A stretch of DNA of 32,659 nt from Candidatus Hydrogenedentota bacterium (lineage in GTDB: Bacteria; Hydrogenedentota; Hydrogenedentia; Hydrogenedentales; SLHB01), in NCBI GenBank assembly GCA_019695095.1, contig JAIBAQ010000060.1, positions 1-32,659 of the forward strand, read 5' to 3'. The stretch's first letter is position 1. Each line of letters opens with the position of its first letter. The notes below the pieces were generated by a model. That model searched no databases and had not been told where the DNA came from. It saw only the letters and a list, made by a program, of their open reading frames with translations. Shown piece after piece: positions 11,964 through 19,572 of this stretch. A program made the translations under genes and the position numbers.

Positions 11964-13517
11964 TCACATGACCGCCTGTCGGCCTGGGGGTGCAGCAGAC
12001 GGGGCTTGGGCTTGGGCGGCGGTCCGGGTGACAACGCGTGCTGCGGGGCGAAATGCGCGTGGAATCTCCACGTAGAGGCGTTCCTTGACCTCCGCTGCCA
12101 CCCGTAATTCGTGAAAACTGTCAGCAAGAAAATCGACAATCTTGTCGGAGTCAGGGGCCGCCTGAGCATCACCGATTATGGAGATATACAATCGTTGGTC
12201 GTAACTGGTCACCCCGCAACTGATTCCCATTTCCAGCGCGACGGGCAACAGGACGTAGTGCGTAAGCAATTGGTGTCCGACCGTGTACAACGGGATTTGA
12301 GGCCCGGGGACATTGGTGCAGATGAGGTGAGACGGCGGTACCTGCGCGAGCAGACCCAGCAGGAATTGTCCGCTTGACGAGGCCGCGTTACTGAGCGCAA
12401 TGGACTGCAACAGCGTAGGGGCTCCCTGCAAAACGTTGAACATGAGGCTGATGGCCTCGATGACTTTCGTTTCCTTGAGGTGCTGCGTAGTCTCGGCGAT
12501 GATCCGCAATCGTTCCACGGGGTCAAGAATGTCGAGAGGAATATCGACGGGTAGAAATGAGATTCGATTCCCCATCTCACCCCGCTCGTCTTCTTGACGG
12601 ATATTCACGGGTACAAGAATCCGGACGGTTTGCTTGCGAAGCGACTCGCCGTGCATCTCGAGATAGCGTTGAATAGCACCGCTCACGACGGTCAACGCGA
12701 CATCATTGACGGTGCCTCCGCACGCAGTCCGGATGTCGCGCGCCTCCGCAAACGAGAAGCTTCGGCCAATGATGGTCCTCTTCCCGCTAAACGGTTTGTT
12801 GAACGGGAAGCGTTTAATGGGTGAAAGGAAGTCCTTCATCGTCAGGCCGAATTCCTTCACGTCGGTGAGGACTTCCTTAATATCTTTGCCGTCACCGTAT
12901 TCAGCCAGATTTTTCTGAAACTTGGACCAATGCTCCAGCGTCTCCGATAGGCCATCCCACAGTGCGTCGTAAAGAAGTTGAGTCGGCGAGGGAATCGGAT
13001 CGGGGCGATAAGGCTGTTTTCGTGTCTTTTCCGGATTGGGCCACGCATCGAAGACAGCATGCATGAGTCCGACACCCGCGATTCCATCGATCATGCAATG
13101 ATGGACCTTGGCAAGCATGCCAGTGCGTTTCTGCGCCAACCCTTCGACGAGATGAATTTCCCAGAGAGGCTTGCTTCTATCGAGGGGCCCCGAGAACAAT
13201 TGTCCCGCGATGTCGTAGAACTGTTCTTCGCTTCCCGGCGAATCGATCTTCACCCGCTTGATATGGTTGCGAATGTTGAAGTTAGGATCGAATTCCCACG
13301 TGGGCAACCCGACGTTGAAGGGTGCCGGCGTAACAACCTGGCGGTATCGTGGAATGAGGTGAAGGCGTGATTCGATATTGCGGACAAACTTAGTGTAGGA
13401 AATCTTGCCTTCGAAGATGTCCACGCAACCCACGTTCATGGGCTGCTCTTCCGTTTCAATGTGCAGGAAGAAGGCATCCATTGCAGAAAGACGACGGCGC
13501 AACGAGTTCTGGGACAT
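11964..13517 (-). CDS. Wax ester synthase / diacylglycerol O-acyltransferase (WS/DGAT)
   Basis: This 517-residue bifunctional acyltransferase makes wax esters or triacylglycerol from acyl-CoA and a fatty alcohol or diacylglycerol, at the membrane or droplet surface. The condensation-type active site HHCMIDG is present (His139-His140, Asp144-Gly145). Other family landmarks are the N-terminal MDAFFLHIE, PLDRSKPLWEIHLVEGL, NDVALTVVSGAIQRYL and the C-terminal NVPGPQIPLY. Length and start are typical, although no strong ribosome-binding site precedes the ATG. It is convergent with the phasin-like gene and divergent from the hydrolase gene at 13739. A possible TetR-type operator lies between them. 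Together the neighbours suggest a neutral-lipid storage island. Confidence 0.95.
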   Translation of the reverse strand: MSQNSLRRRLSAMDAFFLHIETEEQPMNVGCVDIFEGKISYTKFVRNIESRLHLIPRYRQVVTPAPFNVGLPTWEFDPNFNIRNHIKRVKIDSPGSEEQFYDIAGQLFSGPLDRSKPLWEIHLVEGLAQKRTGMLAKVHHCMIDGIAGVGLMHAVFDAWPNPEKTRKQPYRPDPIPSPTQLLYDALWDGLSETLEHWSKFQKNLAEYGDGKDIKEVLTDVKEFGLTMKDFLSPIKRFPFNKPFSGKRTIIGRSFSFAEARDIRTACGGTVNDVALTVVSGAIQRYLEMHGESLRKQTVRILVPVNIRQEDERGEMGNRISFLPVDIPLDILDPVERLRIIAETTQHLKETKVIEAISLMFNVLQGAPTLLQSIALSNAASSSGQFLLGLLAQVPPSHLICTNVPGPQIPLYTVGHQLLTHYVLLPVALEMGISCGVTSYDQRLYISIIGDAQAAPDSDKIVDFLADSFHELRVAAEVKERLYVEIPRAFRPAARVVTRTAAQAQAPSAAPPGRQAVM

Positions 13518-13586
13518 AATCCATCACCCGGTGGTTCACAGAATGGTTGATACACGCACCTATACAGCTAGGCATAATTCCAACAT

Positions 13587-13600
13587 ACCGGACGGTCGGT
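13587..13600. promoter_or_regulatory. Possible TetR-family operator between the WS/DGAT and hydrolase genes
   Basis: ACCGGACGGTCGGT is an imperfect inverted repeat (ACCG...CGGT ends) resembling operators of TetR-type lipid-metabolism regulators. It lies 70 bases upstream of the wax synthase start and overlaps a TTGACG on the minus strand (13601-13606) that could be its -35. No regulator gene is nearby. Confidence 0.35.
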
Positions 13601-13676
13601 CGTCAAGTGTTACTTTATCCCTTCGAGATTCGCGAGATTCTCGCTGCGCACGTTGCCTGAGCCGGGGGAAGGGGTG

Positions 13677-13685
13677 TGCTATAAT
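13677..13685 (+). promoter_or_regulatory. Extended -10 promoter for the hydrolase-LRAT operon
   Basis: TGCTATAAT at 13677-13685 is a full-consensus extended -10. The predicted transcript start falls near 13692, inside the perfect hairpin GACACAG-CATCG-CTGTGTC (13687-13705). That hairpin would form the extreme 5' end of the message, just ahead of GGAGG at 13723. Confidence 0.6.
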
Positions 13686-13738
13686 CGACACAGCATCGCT
13701 GTGTCCGATTCTGTGTCATCCTGGAGGCGTCCTTGCCC

Positions 13739-14599
13739 ATGCCGGGCCGCGACAATCTGGTAGTCAATGAACTTGAGCCCGTTGACCTTCCCATCTGGCG
13801 GGAGGCGTTTGCGGGGACCGAATGGCTCCGCTTGAAGACATCCAGAGTCTACTACGGTTTCGGCATTCCTCGAGGAAACGGAGCAGCCGTCGTGCTGGTG
13901 CCTGGATTCCTTGCGGTAGACTGGTATCTGATCGAGCTGCACTGCTGGTTGCGTCGTATCGGACACAGACCCTATATGTCGCGTATCGGGCACAACGCCG
14001 AATGCCCTAATATCCTTATCGACTATCTCCTGAAGACGGTTCGCCGTGCGAAGAAGGACACGGGGCGCAAGGTGCACCTAGTCGGCCACAGCTTTGGCGG
14101 CGTGCTGGCCAGGAGCGTCGCTTCCTATCATCCGGAACTAATTGAGTCGGTGGTTACCTTGGCGTCGCCGTACCGTGGGGTACGCGTTCACCCGTGGGTA
14201 CTTGCGGCAAGCCGGGCAGTTCGCTGGAGTATTCATCAGCGCACTCAGCGGCGTCTTAACGGCCGGGTTGAAAAGGACTGCTACACGAGCCGATGCGCGT
14301 GCGGGTTCGCGTGCACGTGGCGAGATGGCTTTCCCGCGAATGTGAGACAGCTTTCGATCTACACGAAGACGGACGGAATCGTGGACTGGAAGGTGTGTAT
14401 AAGCGATTTCGCCAAAACCAACATCGAAGTACATGGAACCCATTCTGGATTGGCCTTCAATCCGGATGTCTACCGAATACTTGCGTATCACTTGGCTTCG
14501 GCGCCGATTGGCGGCACCAATGGTCGCACGGTGGCAGCCGTCAAGCCCGCCAGGGCCAAACGGAAGTCGCGGCGTCAGGTTCCGGCGAGCGCGGGTTAA
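13739..14599 (+). CDS. Alpha/beta-fold hydrolase (lipase/esterase-like)
   Basis: This 286-residue protein has the nucleophile elbow GHSFGG with Ser118. Asp212 in YTKTDGIVDW and His235 in GTHSGL complete a plausible catalytic triad. An oxyanion-type VLVPGFL lies near residue 54. A cysteine cluster, CYTSRCACGFAC, sits between the cap region and the Asp motif and may form disulfides or bind metal. An in-frame TTG at 13733 would add two residues; GGAGG at 13723-13727 serves either start. No signal peptide is visible. It stands divergently from the wax synthase gene and 15 bases before the LRAT gene, so turnover or remodelling of stored lipid is the likely role, inferred from context. Confidence 0.85.
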   Translation: MPGRDNLVVNELEPVDLPIWREAFAGTEWLRLKTSRVYYGFGIPRGNGAAVVLVPGFLAVDWYLIELHCWLRRIGHRPYMSRIGHNAECPNILIDYLLKTVRRAKKDTGRKVHLVGHSFGGVLARSVASYHPELIESVVTLASPYRGVRVHPWVLAASRAVRWSIHQRTQRRLNGRVEKDCYTSRCACGFACTWRDGFPANVRQLSIYTKTDGIVDWKVCISDFAKTNIEVHGTHSGLAFNPDVYRILAYHLASAPIGGTNGRTVAAVKPARAKRKSRRQVPASAG

Positions 14600-14614
14600 G
14601 ATTGGAGTGTTTGG

Positions 14615-15043
14615 ATGGCCCGAGGCGACCATATCCGCGTTAAGCGGTTCGGCTACTGGCATCACGGTATAGACTGCGGCGATGGCACGGTGATTCACTT
14701 TACAGGTGAGCCGCGTGACTATCGCAATGCCGCCATCCGAAGGACTTCGATTGAGGATTTCGCGAAGGGTGGCCGTGTGCGCGTCGTACGTCATCGCGGG
14801 TCGTACGACCCCGAGGTGGTTGTCGAGCGGGCGGAAAGCCGACTTGAAGAAACTGGCTACCATCCCGTTCGCAACAATTGTGAGCATTTTACGCGCTGGT
14901 GCGTGACTGGCGCTGCGGAAAGCAGGCAAATCCGCCGTGCGCTTTATGCACTAACCGGTTTTGCCGTCACGTTAGCGGGAACTGTGACGGCCGCCGCATT
15001 GTTGCACTCGGTACGACGCAGGTCACGACGGTCCGATGCATAA
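14615..15043 (+). CDS. LRAT-family (NlpC/P60-like) acyltransferase or thiol hydrolase with C-terminal anchor
   Basis: This 142-residue protein has the lecithin:retinol-acyltransferase signature. It starts GDHI, has WHHGID (His16/His17), GDGTVIHF (His28), and the nucleophile motif NCEHF with Cys89. Members move or cleave acyl groups on phospholipids or related amides through a cysteine intermediate. A single hydrophobic segment (about 110-131) followed by RRRSRR makes a C-terminal membrane anchor. GGAG seven bases before the ATG supports the start. It probably shares the message with the preceding hydrolase. The acyl donor and acceptor cannot be told from sequence. Confidence 0.85.
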   Translation: MARGDHIRVKRFGYWHHGIDCGDGTVIHFTGEPRDYRNAAIRRTSIEDFAKGGRVRVVRHRGSYDPEVVVERAESRLEETGYHPVRNNCEHFTRWCVTGAAESRQIRRALYALTGFAVTLAGTVTAAALLHSVRRRSRRSDA

Positions 15044-15052
15044 TGCCGGGTT

Positions 15053-15172
15053 CTATCCCGGATTTCTCACGAACACAAATGAACCTCTCTCGCAAGCATT
15101 GTGTTTACGAGATTTGCGGCGAAAAACAAGGCGGTTCTCCGAAAACAGAGTGTGTTCGCGAGAAATCCTCAT
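15053..15172 (-). CDS. Possible 39-residue small protein encoded in repeat copy 2
   Basis: This is the partner of the reading frame at 10958-11077, with the same length, the same start context (CAGG seven bases upstream) and a stop at the equivalent codon. It begins MRISREHTL and ends VFVRNPG, with a more basic middle than copy 1. It is downstream of and on the same strand as the GH36-like gene. The codon-position pattern does not favour protein selection, so this is a candidate only. Confidence 0.25.
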   Translation of the reverse strand: MRISREHTLFSENRLVFRRKSRKHNACERGSFVFVRNPG

Positions 15173-15239
15173 GGCATAACCTGAATGTCCTTCACGTGAG
15201 CAATTTGCGTCGGCGCTCAATCGCGCCGGTGCAAATTGC
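15058..15239 (-). repeat. Structured 182-bp repeat, copy 2 (inverted relative to copy 1)
   Basis: Read on the minus strand, this copy starts with a hairpin of 17-nt arms (15239-15223 and 15216-15200) around the loop GATTGA, then the invariant 33-nt core. It ends in the palindrome GGATTTCTCGCGAACACA (15168-15151) against 15077-15060, with 17 of 18 positions matching. Compared with copy 1, the third hairpin pair is A-T instead of G-C (both sides changed), and both copies keep an AC/AC internal loop. It begins only three bases after the stop of the GH36-like gene on the same strand. Confidence 0.85.
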
Positions 15240-15242
15240 GGA

Positions 15243-17225
15243 CTACTCCGGGTCTATGAAGAGAAGAGCGGATTGCCGCACAGTATCAAATGTCACCGCA
15301 ATCCCTTCCTTGTGCAGGCTCCGGCCCGAGACGGACTGCGGCTCGCTTTGAGAGGATGCATCTGCATCGGTTACGCGATAGTGGCCTCTTCCCGTCAATC
15401 CGGATAGTGGAACAGTCTGAGTAAACGCGCCAGCGCCGTCCCAGCGGCACAACAGGATGGCGGCCCCGTTCCCATTCGGGGCATAGAAGACGATACCTGC
15501 TAGGGACGAGTCCTTTTCTGGGTACAGCACGTCGTACACGTACCCCTCTTTGTACGGTGTGAGTCGTCTGTAGTTGGCGACTTCCTTCACGATAATGTCG
15601 CGTTGCCGCGGTTGAATCTTGGCGAGGTCGGCGACAATTCCCCAGGTTCCTGGAAAGGCGCTTCGGCAGTATAGCCGCGTGAACTCGTCGTCGTTTGGAT
15701 CGTTTTGATCGGGGTTATTGATCCAGCGATTACTGGTCCACGGAGGAAGGATGTAAAGAGACCCGAGGACCTCGCGGAGTATGGCCCGCGCGTGCTTGGG
15801 CCCGGTGCTCCCTCCATCGCGAATCCACTGATTCTGCGCAATGCCGAACGTGAATTCGTTGAGCATGCGTCCCCCACTCTGACAATTTTCGATCATGAGT
15901 TCCGGGTATTGGGCGCGGACGGCGCCAAGGGCATTCTGAAGCGCGACAACGTTCTTCATCACGCCGTGGCGAGTCTGATCAGTAAAGAAGTCCTGGTCGT
16001 ATTTCCACCAGTCGGCCTGATACTGCGAACGGAGAGCAGCCACGTGATTTAACAGGTAAGACGTGAAATCCGTACCGGCCATATCGATTAGGTGACCGTC
16101 GATGAACTTTCGGTAAAAGCCAGGCTGATCGACCTCTTTGGGCAGTTCCTTGACATCCTTCGGAACCCTCATGAACTGCGGGCATGTCCAAATCCCGATC
16201 TTGGGACCCTTCTTGCGCACTTCGGCGAGTATTCCCTCGAATTGCCCTGGAGCGAACTTCGCGGGGTCCGGTGTCCAGTCGCCGACGCACCGGTACCAGC
16301 CCGCGTCAACGATAAAGTAATCGAACGAATAGGGGTCGAGGTTATCAAGCTGGCGCTGCAGGAACGGCCCGTCTACTGCGAAGCGAGTCGTATACCAGTG
16401 GTTGTACGTAAATGGATAGCTCGGTGCTGGCCCGCCAAACAGGGCGCGTGCTAACGAGCAGCGCTGCGACAACCACGAGGCCCGGCTAAGGCGTTCCTCG
16501 GATTCGCGGACAATGGTGAGTTCGGCAATGGGGCCGACAATCCGTTCGCTTGGGGCCAGCTTTAGTTGGGTTTCGTTCTTTGGAAGACTGATCGAGAAGT
16601 GCAGAGCGGTATCTGTCCCGGAGAGACGCGCTTGCCAGCCGCCGCACCAGGCCAACGCGAAGTACAGTTGAGTCTTGCCATCTGAGATAACCCAGTACGG
16701 ATTCACGCCTTTCTCGATATCGTCGGAACTGTGCAGCCTGCTACCGATTTCGATCTTCTTTCCCTGTGACACATTCTCTGAGTAGGGTTCAAACGACAGG
16801 GCATGCCAATTGGTGAAGGTTCGCTTCTTCTTGGGCAGCGACCAGTCCGCTTCCCAAATGGGATAGGTCGCAACCGCGACTTCGGCGGACCCCGGGTTCG
16901 TCAGTTCGACGTACGTACGGAGGAGCGAGCCGCTTTTGGTTAGTTCCACAATGCGTTTCGCGGGTAAACCGGAAGGGCCTATGAATTCAGCCTCGGCACG
17001 CAAGAACACCGCGTCTTCACTCTGGCGCCACACAACCCCCTCCGTGTCATTGTGCAACTCCTTGAACACCGTGGAGGCCGATGGAATCCACTTAACACTG
17101 GCAATGCACGGCTCGCCTTTTTCGGATTGTCCGAGGTGGACAGCGACTGTACCGTTGTTTAGTTCGAGCGCAAGCGCGCCCAAACTTAGGAATGCACACA
17201 GAACGGAACCAACGAAACTTCTCAT
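15243..17225 (-). CDS. Secreted GH36-like (alpha-galactosidase-related) protein, catalytic acid position altered
   Basis: This 660-residue protein has a signal peptide (MRSFVGSVLCAFLSLGALA), a beta-rich N-terminal supersandwich-like region, a GH36/GH27-type barrel and a C-terminal beta domain. The barrel shows DYFIVDAGW near residue 304, KYDQDF with the expected nucleophile Asp410, and ENCQSGGRMLNEF. In classical GH36 enzymes the last motif supplies the acid/base Asp, but here the aligned residue is Asn456, followed by Glu. Activity, substrate or mechanism may therefore differ. The frame extends upstream to 17393, but the ATG at 17225 has a GGGAGGAG ribosome-binding site and starts the signal peptide. 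It diverges from the RMD1-like gene at 17351. Confidence 0.8.
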   Translation of the reverse strand: MRSFVGSVLCAFLSLGALALELNNGTVAVHLGQSEKGEPCIASVKWIPSASTVFKELHNDTEGVVWRQSEDAVFLRAEAEFIGPSGLPAKRIVELTKSGSLLRTYVELTNPGSAEVAVATYPIWEADWSLPKKKRTFTNWHALSFEPYSENVSQGKKIEIGSRLHSSDDIEKGVNPYWVISDGKTQLYFALAWCGGWQARLSGTDTALHFSISLPKNETQLKLAPSERIVGPIAELTIVRESEERLSRASWLSQRCSLARALFGGPAPSYPFTYNHWYTTRFAVDGPFLQRQLDNLDPYSFDYFIVDAGWYRCVGDWTPDPAKFAPGQFEGILAEVRKKGPKIGIWTCPQFMRVPKDVKELPKEVDQPGFYRKFIDGHLIDMAGTDFTSYLLNHVAALRSQYQADWWKYDQDFFTDQTRHGVMKNVVALQNALGAVRAQYPELMIENCQSGGRMLNEFTFGIAQNQWIRDGGSTGPKHARAILREVLGSLYILPPWTSNRWINNPDQNDPNDDEFTRLYCRSAFPGTWGIVADLAKIQPRQRDIIVKEVANYRRLTPYKEGYVYDVLYPEKDSSLAGIVFYAPNGNGAAILLCRWDGAGAFTQTVPLSGLTGRGHYRVTDADASSQSEPQSVSGRSLHKEGIAVTFDTVRQSALLFIDPE

Positions 17226-17350
17226 TTCGCACTCCTCCCGCCCAAAAGGCCAGGCGTCTCTCCTACTCCTCTGGCGGATTCCCCCAAAGCCCATGTATGC
17301 TAACGGCAAGGTACCATACGGAACCCACAGACTCCCAATTCGGAGAAGCC

Positions 17351-18148
17351 ATGGAGCCGCAACTGTTTCAAGGACACACCTCGATACATACAAGGGCGGT
17401 CCTGCTTGCGGACCGGCTTGATCTCACACTGTTCGACGCGACAGAGAAGATTGCGGCATCGCCGCTGCTGGTGCGCGCGGGTGAACATGGTTGCGCGGCC
17501 TTGTTTCGCTACGGAGCGGTCGTGCTCTTCGGGCTGCAGCCCGTGGAAGAGGCAGCGTTTCTGAGCGACTTGCGCAAGCTCATCAAGGAACCGCACGCGC
17601 AACCTTCCGAAGAGACGGCAGAGATACGTTTCGACGCGCAGGCCGACGAACAGATTGTCAACGGTGTGCTGATACTGCGCACGCCTTCCGTGGAGCGTTT
17701 GCAGCTTGTCGCGGACAGCCTCGCGGAAAGCGCCGTACTGCACCGGTACGAAGGAATTGTCGCGGCAACGTTCGATCGCGTCGAGCCGCTGGCCAGTCAA
17801 CTGCAGCAAGGAAGGAGCTCGGGCAAGGGAAGCCGTGAACTCTTACAGCACATTGGCGCTGCGTTGTTGATGGAACACCTCATGGTGGGTCGAATCGAAG
17901 TCGCGGAGAAACCCGAGGTGTTGTGGGAGCATGCCGAGCTCGAGCCGTTATACGCACGCATTGCCAGCGATTACGAACTGCGCGAGCGCAAACTTGCCCT
18001 TGAACGAAAGCTCATGCTGATTTCGCGCACTGTGGAGACAGTGCTCGACCTTCTTCAACATCGACGCAGCTTGCGGGTCGAGTGGTATATCGTGGGATTG
18101 ATTGTCTTCGAGATCATTCTGTCTCTTTACAGCATGTTCTGGGCGTAG
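17351..18148 (+). CDS. RMD1/DUF155-family membrane-anchored protein
   Basis: This 265-residue protein matches the RMD1/YagE (DUF155) layout. The N-terminal part has GAVVLFGL (about 57-64), a central helical region follows, and a single C-terminal membrane segment WYIVGLIVFEIILSLYSMF ends the protein. In eukaryotes, relatives (RMD1, RMND1) reside in organelle membranes and support mitochondrial translation. The bacterial role is not established. The frame is open back to 17192, but ATG 17351 has GGAG five bases upstream and avoids overlap with the divergent GH36-like gene. Nothing in the neighbourhood explains its function. Confidence 0.85.
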   Translation: MEPQLFQGHTSIHTRAVLLADRLDLTLFDATEKIAASPLLVRAGEHGCAALFRYGAVVLFGLQPVEEAAFLSDLRKLIKEPHAQPSEETAEIRFDAQADEQIVNGVLILRTPSVERLQLVADSLAESAVLHRYEGIVAATFDRVEPLASQLQQGRSSGKGSRELLQHIGAALLMEHLMVGRIEVAEKPEVLWEHAELEPLYARIASDYELRERKLALERKLMLISRTVETVLDLLQHRRSLRVEWYIVGLIVFEIILSLYSMFWA

Positions 18149-18154
18149 GCCAGT

Positions 18155-18216
18155 GGCGGAAAGCAGGGACAGACACGTCTTCGCTTCGCTGCGCTTGTGT
18201 CAGTCCCTGTTTTCCG
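18155..18216. repeat. REP-like long hairpin
   Basis: Arms 18155-18175 and 18196-18216 pair at 19 of 21 positions (GCGGAAAGCAGGGACAGACAC against GTGTCAGTCCCTGTTTTCCGC reversed), with a GC-rich inner loop. The GGGACAGACAC / GTGTC..TCCC core recalls repetitive palindromes associated with REP-associated transposases. It lies seven bases after the RMD1-like stop and could also end transcription, though no T-run follows. Confidence 0.65.
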
Positions 18217-18318
18217 CTGTAATTGACTCTTCCTTGGGTCTACCAAAATGTTGTCGTCTTTACGATTCACCACGCTAGGATTAGAAAGACAACTTTGTCG
18301 AATACGATTGGGGGGAGT

Positions 18319-19365
18319 ATGCGAAGCGCGCGTCGTCCGTTTGCCGTTGGGTTCCTCGTTTGTCTTGCCATTCTTGCCTCTGACGCGGTGCTCGGCGCGG
18401 AAGATGCCGCAGCTAGAACCCAATGGTTTCGTGACGCTAAGTGGGGAGTATTTACGCACTACCTTACAGCAGATACGATGACTCCCGACGAATGGAACAA
18501 GACGGTCGGTAGTTTTGACGTTACTCGGTTGGCAACGGACGTAGCATCTACGGGGGCGGGCTATTACGTCATCACGCTTGGCCAGAACTCGGGCCATTAC
18601 TGCACACCAAATGCCACGTACGACTCGATTGTGGGTATAACTCCAAGCAAGTGCGCAAAAAGGGACCTGATTGCGGAGTTGTACGATGCGCTGCACGCCA
18701 AAGGGATACGTCTCATGGTCTATCTGCCTGCGGGAGCGCCGGACAGAGATCCCGTTGCGATGAAGGCGTTGGAGTGGAAGAACGGCAAGTACCCGATCTG
18801 GAAGTATCCGGAAGGCGGACCCGACGGGGGCGACGACCGCCTGGTGAACTTCCAGCGCAAGTGGGAGTCCGTGATACGGGAATGGTCGGTGCGCTGGGGC
18901 GATAAGGTCTCGGGATGGTGGTTTGACGGGTGTTATTTCCCGATTGCCATGTACAAGCATGCGGACGCGCCCAATTTCGAGAGTTTTGCGGCTGCGGCGC
19001 GGGCGGGGAATCCAAACTCCATTGTGGCCTTTAATCCCGGCGTGCGCGACCCCATCATCTCGCTCTCGCCTGCGGAAGATTACACGGCGGGCGAAATTAA
19101 CGATGCCGACAAGCTGGTATGTCCCGGGCCTACGGTCGACGGCCGCCAATATCACATGCTGAGTTATCTCGGAAGATTCTGGGGACAGGCTCCTCCGAGA
19201 TACTCCGACGACCAAGTGGTTGCCATTACGAAGGGCATAACGGACAAGGGCGGAGTCGTGACCTGGGATGTCCCTATTCAGCACGATGGGACGATTCCCG
19301 AAGTATTCCTTCAGCAACTTCGTGTTCTGGGGCAGGCGATGCGAGAAGGTGCCGCGGCAAAATGA
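18319..19365 (+). CDS. Secreted GH29-like alpha-L-fucosidase
   Basis: This 348-residue protein opens with a signal peptide (MRSARRPFAVGFLVCLAILA, cleavage near AVLGAED). The GH29 barrel is recognised by WFRDAKWGVFTHY, GAGYYVITLGQNSGHY and WWFDGCY, where Asp203 is the expected nucleophile. GH29 enzymes release alpha-L-fucose by a retaining mechanism. The protein is shorter than many GH29 members and has no obvious C-terminal carbohydrate-binding domain, so it may be a divergent subgroup. A run of G plus AG ends one base before the ATG; the start was chosen for the signal peptide rather than the in-frame start at 18223. Neighbouring GH36 genes suggest joint degradation of a fucose- and galactose-bearing glycan. 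Confidence 0.8.
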   Translation: MRSARRPFAVGFLVCLAILASDAVLGAEDAAARTQWFRDAKWGVFTHYLTADTMTPDEWNKTVGSFDVTRLATDVASTGAGYYVITLGQNSGHYCTPNATYDSIVGITPSKCAKRDLIAELYDALHAKGIRLMVYLPAGAPDRDPVAMKALEWKNGKYPIWKYPEGGPDGGDDRLVNFQRKWESVIREWSVRWGDKVSGWWFDGCYFPIAMYKHADAPNFESFAAAARAGNPNSIVAFNPGVRDPIISLSPAEDYTAGEINDADKLVCPGPTVDGRQYHMLSYLGRFWGQAPPRYSDDQVVAITKGITDKGGVVTWDVPIQHDGTIPEVFLQQLRVLGQAMREGAAAK

Positions 19366-19457
19366 GGTTCTGAAAGCGGCGATTTTCGTTGAGTCGAGTA
19401 CCCTCCACTCCAGCCGACGGACATTGGCATTGACTACGAAAGTTAAATAGTATATGT

Positions 19458-19487
19458 TTCGGACACGGGTCCGGAAGCGTGTCCGAA
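19458..19487. other. Perfect 10-bp hairpin between the GH29 and GH36 genes
   Basis: TTCGGACACG and CGTGTCCGAA flank a 10-base loop. There is no T-run on either side, so a plain intrinsic terminator is unlikely. It could be an operator or an mRNA-end structure for the GH29 transcript. The rest of the 19366-19572 gap shows nothing recognisable. Confidence 0.45.
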
Positions 19488-19572
19488 GTCAATATAGGGC
19501 GCACTTCTCCGGAACCGCTAATCCGCATCGCTCGGGATGCGAAGGCCGTTGTACCAGATTCAGGGGGGTGTC

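Noticed and set aside
13640-13665. CGAGATTCGCGAGATTCTCG inverted word as an operator
   Set aside because: The symmetry is imperfect and overlapping, and it could not be separated from chance in GC-rich sequence.
10891-15239. The island as a composite transposon bounded by inverted repeats
   Set aside because: There is no transposase, no duplication at the outer ends, and the repeat copies have diverged by about a quarter, so the paired placement may be coincidental.
18127-19317. 396-residue minus-strand reading frame
   Set aside because: It lies antisense to the GH29-like gene, which has clear family motifs and a signal peptide; the antisense product resembles no known protein.
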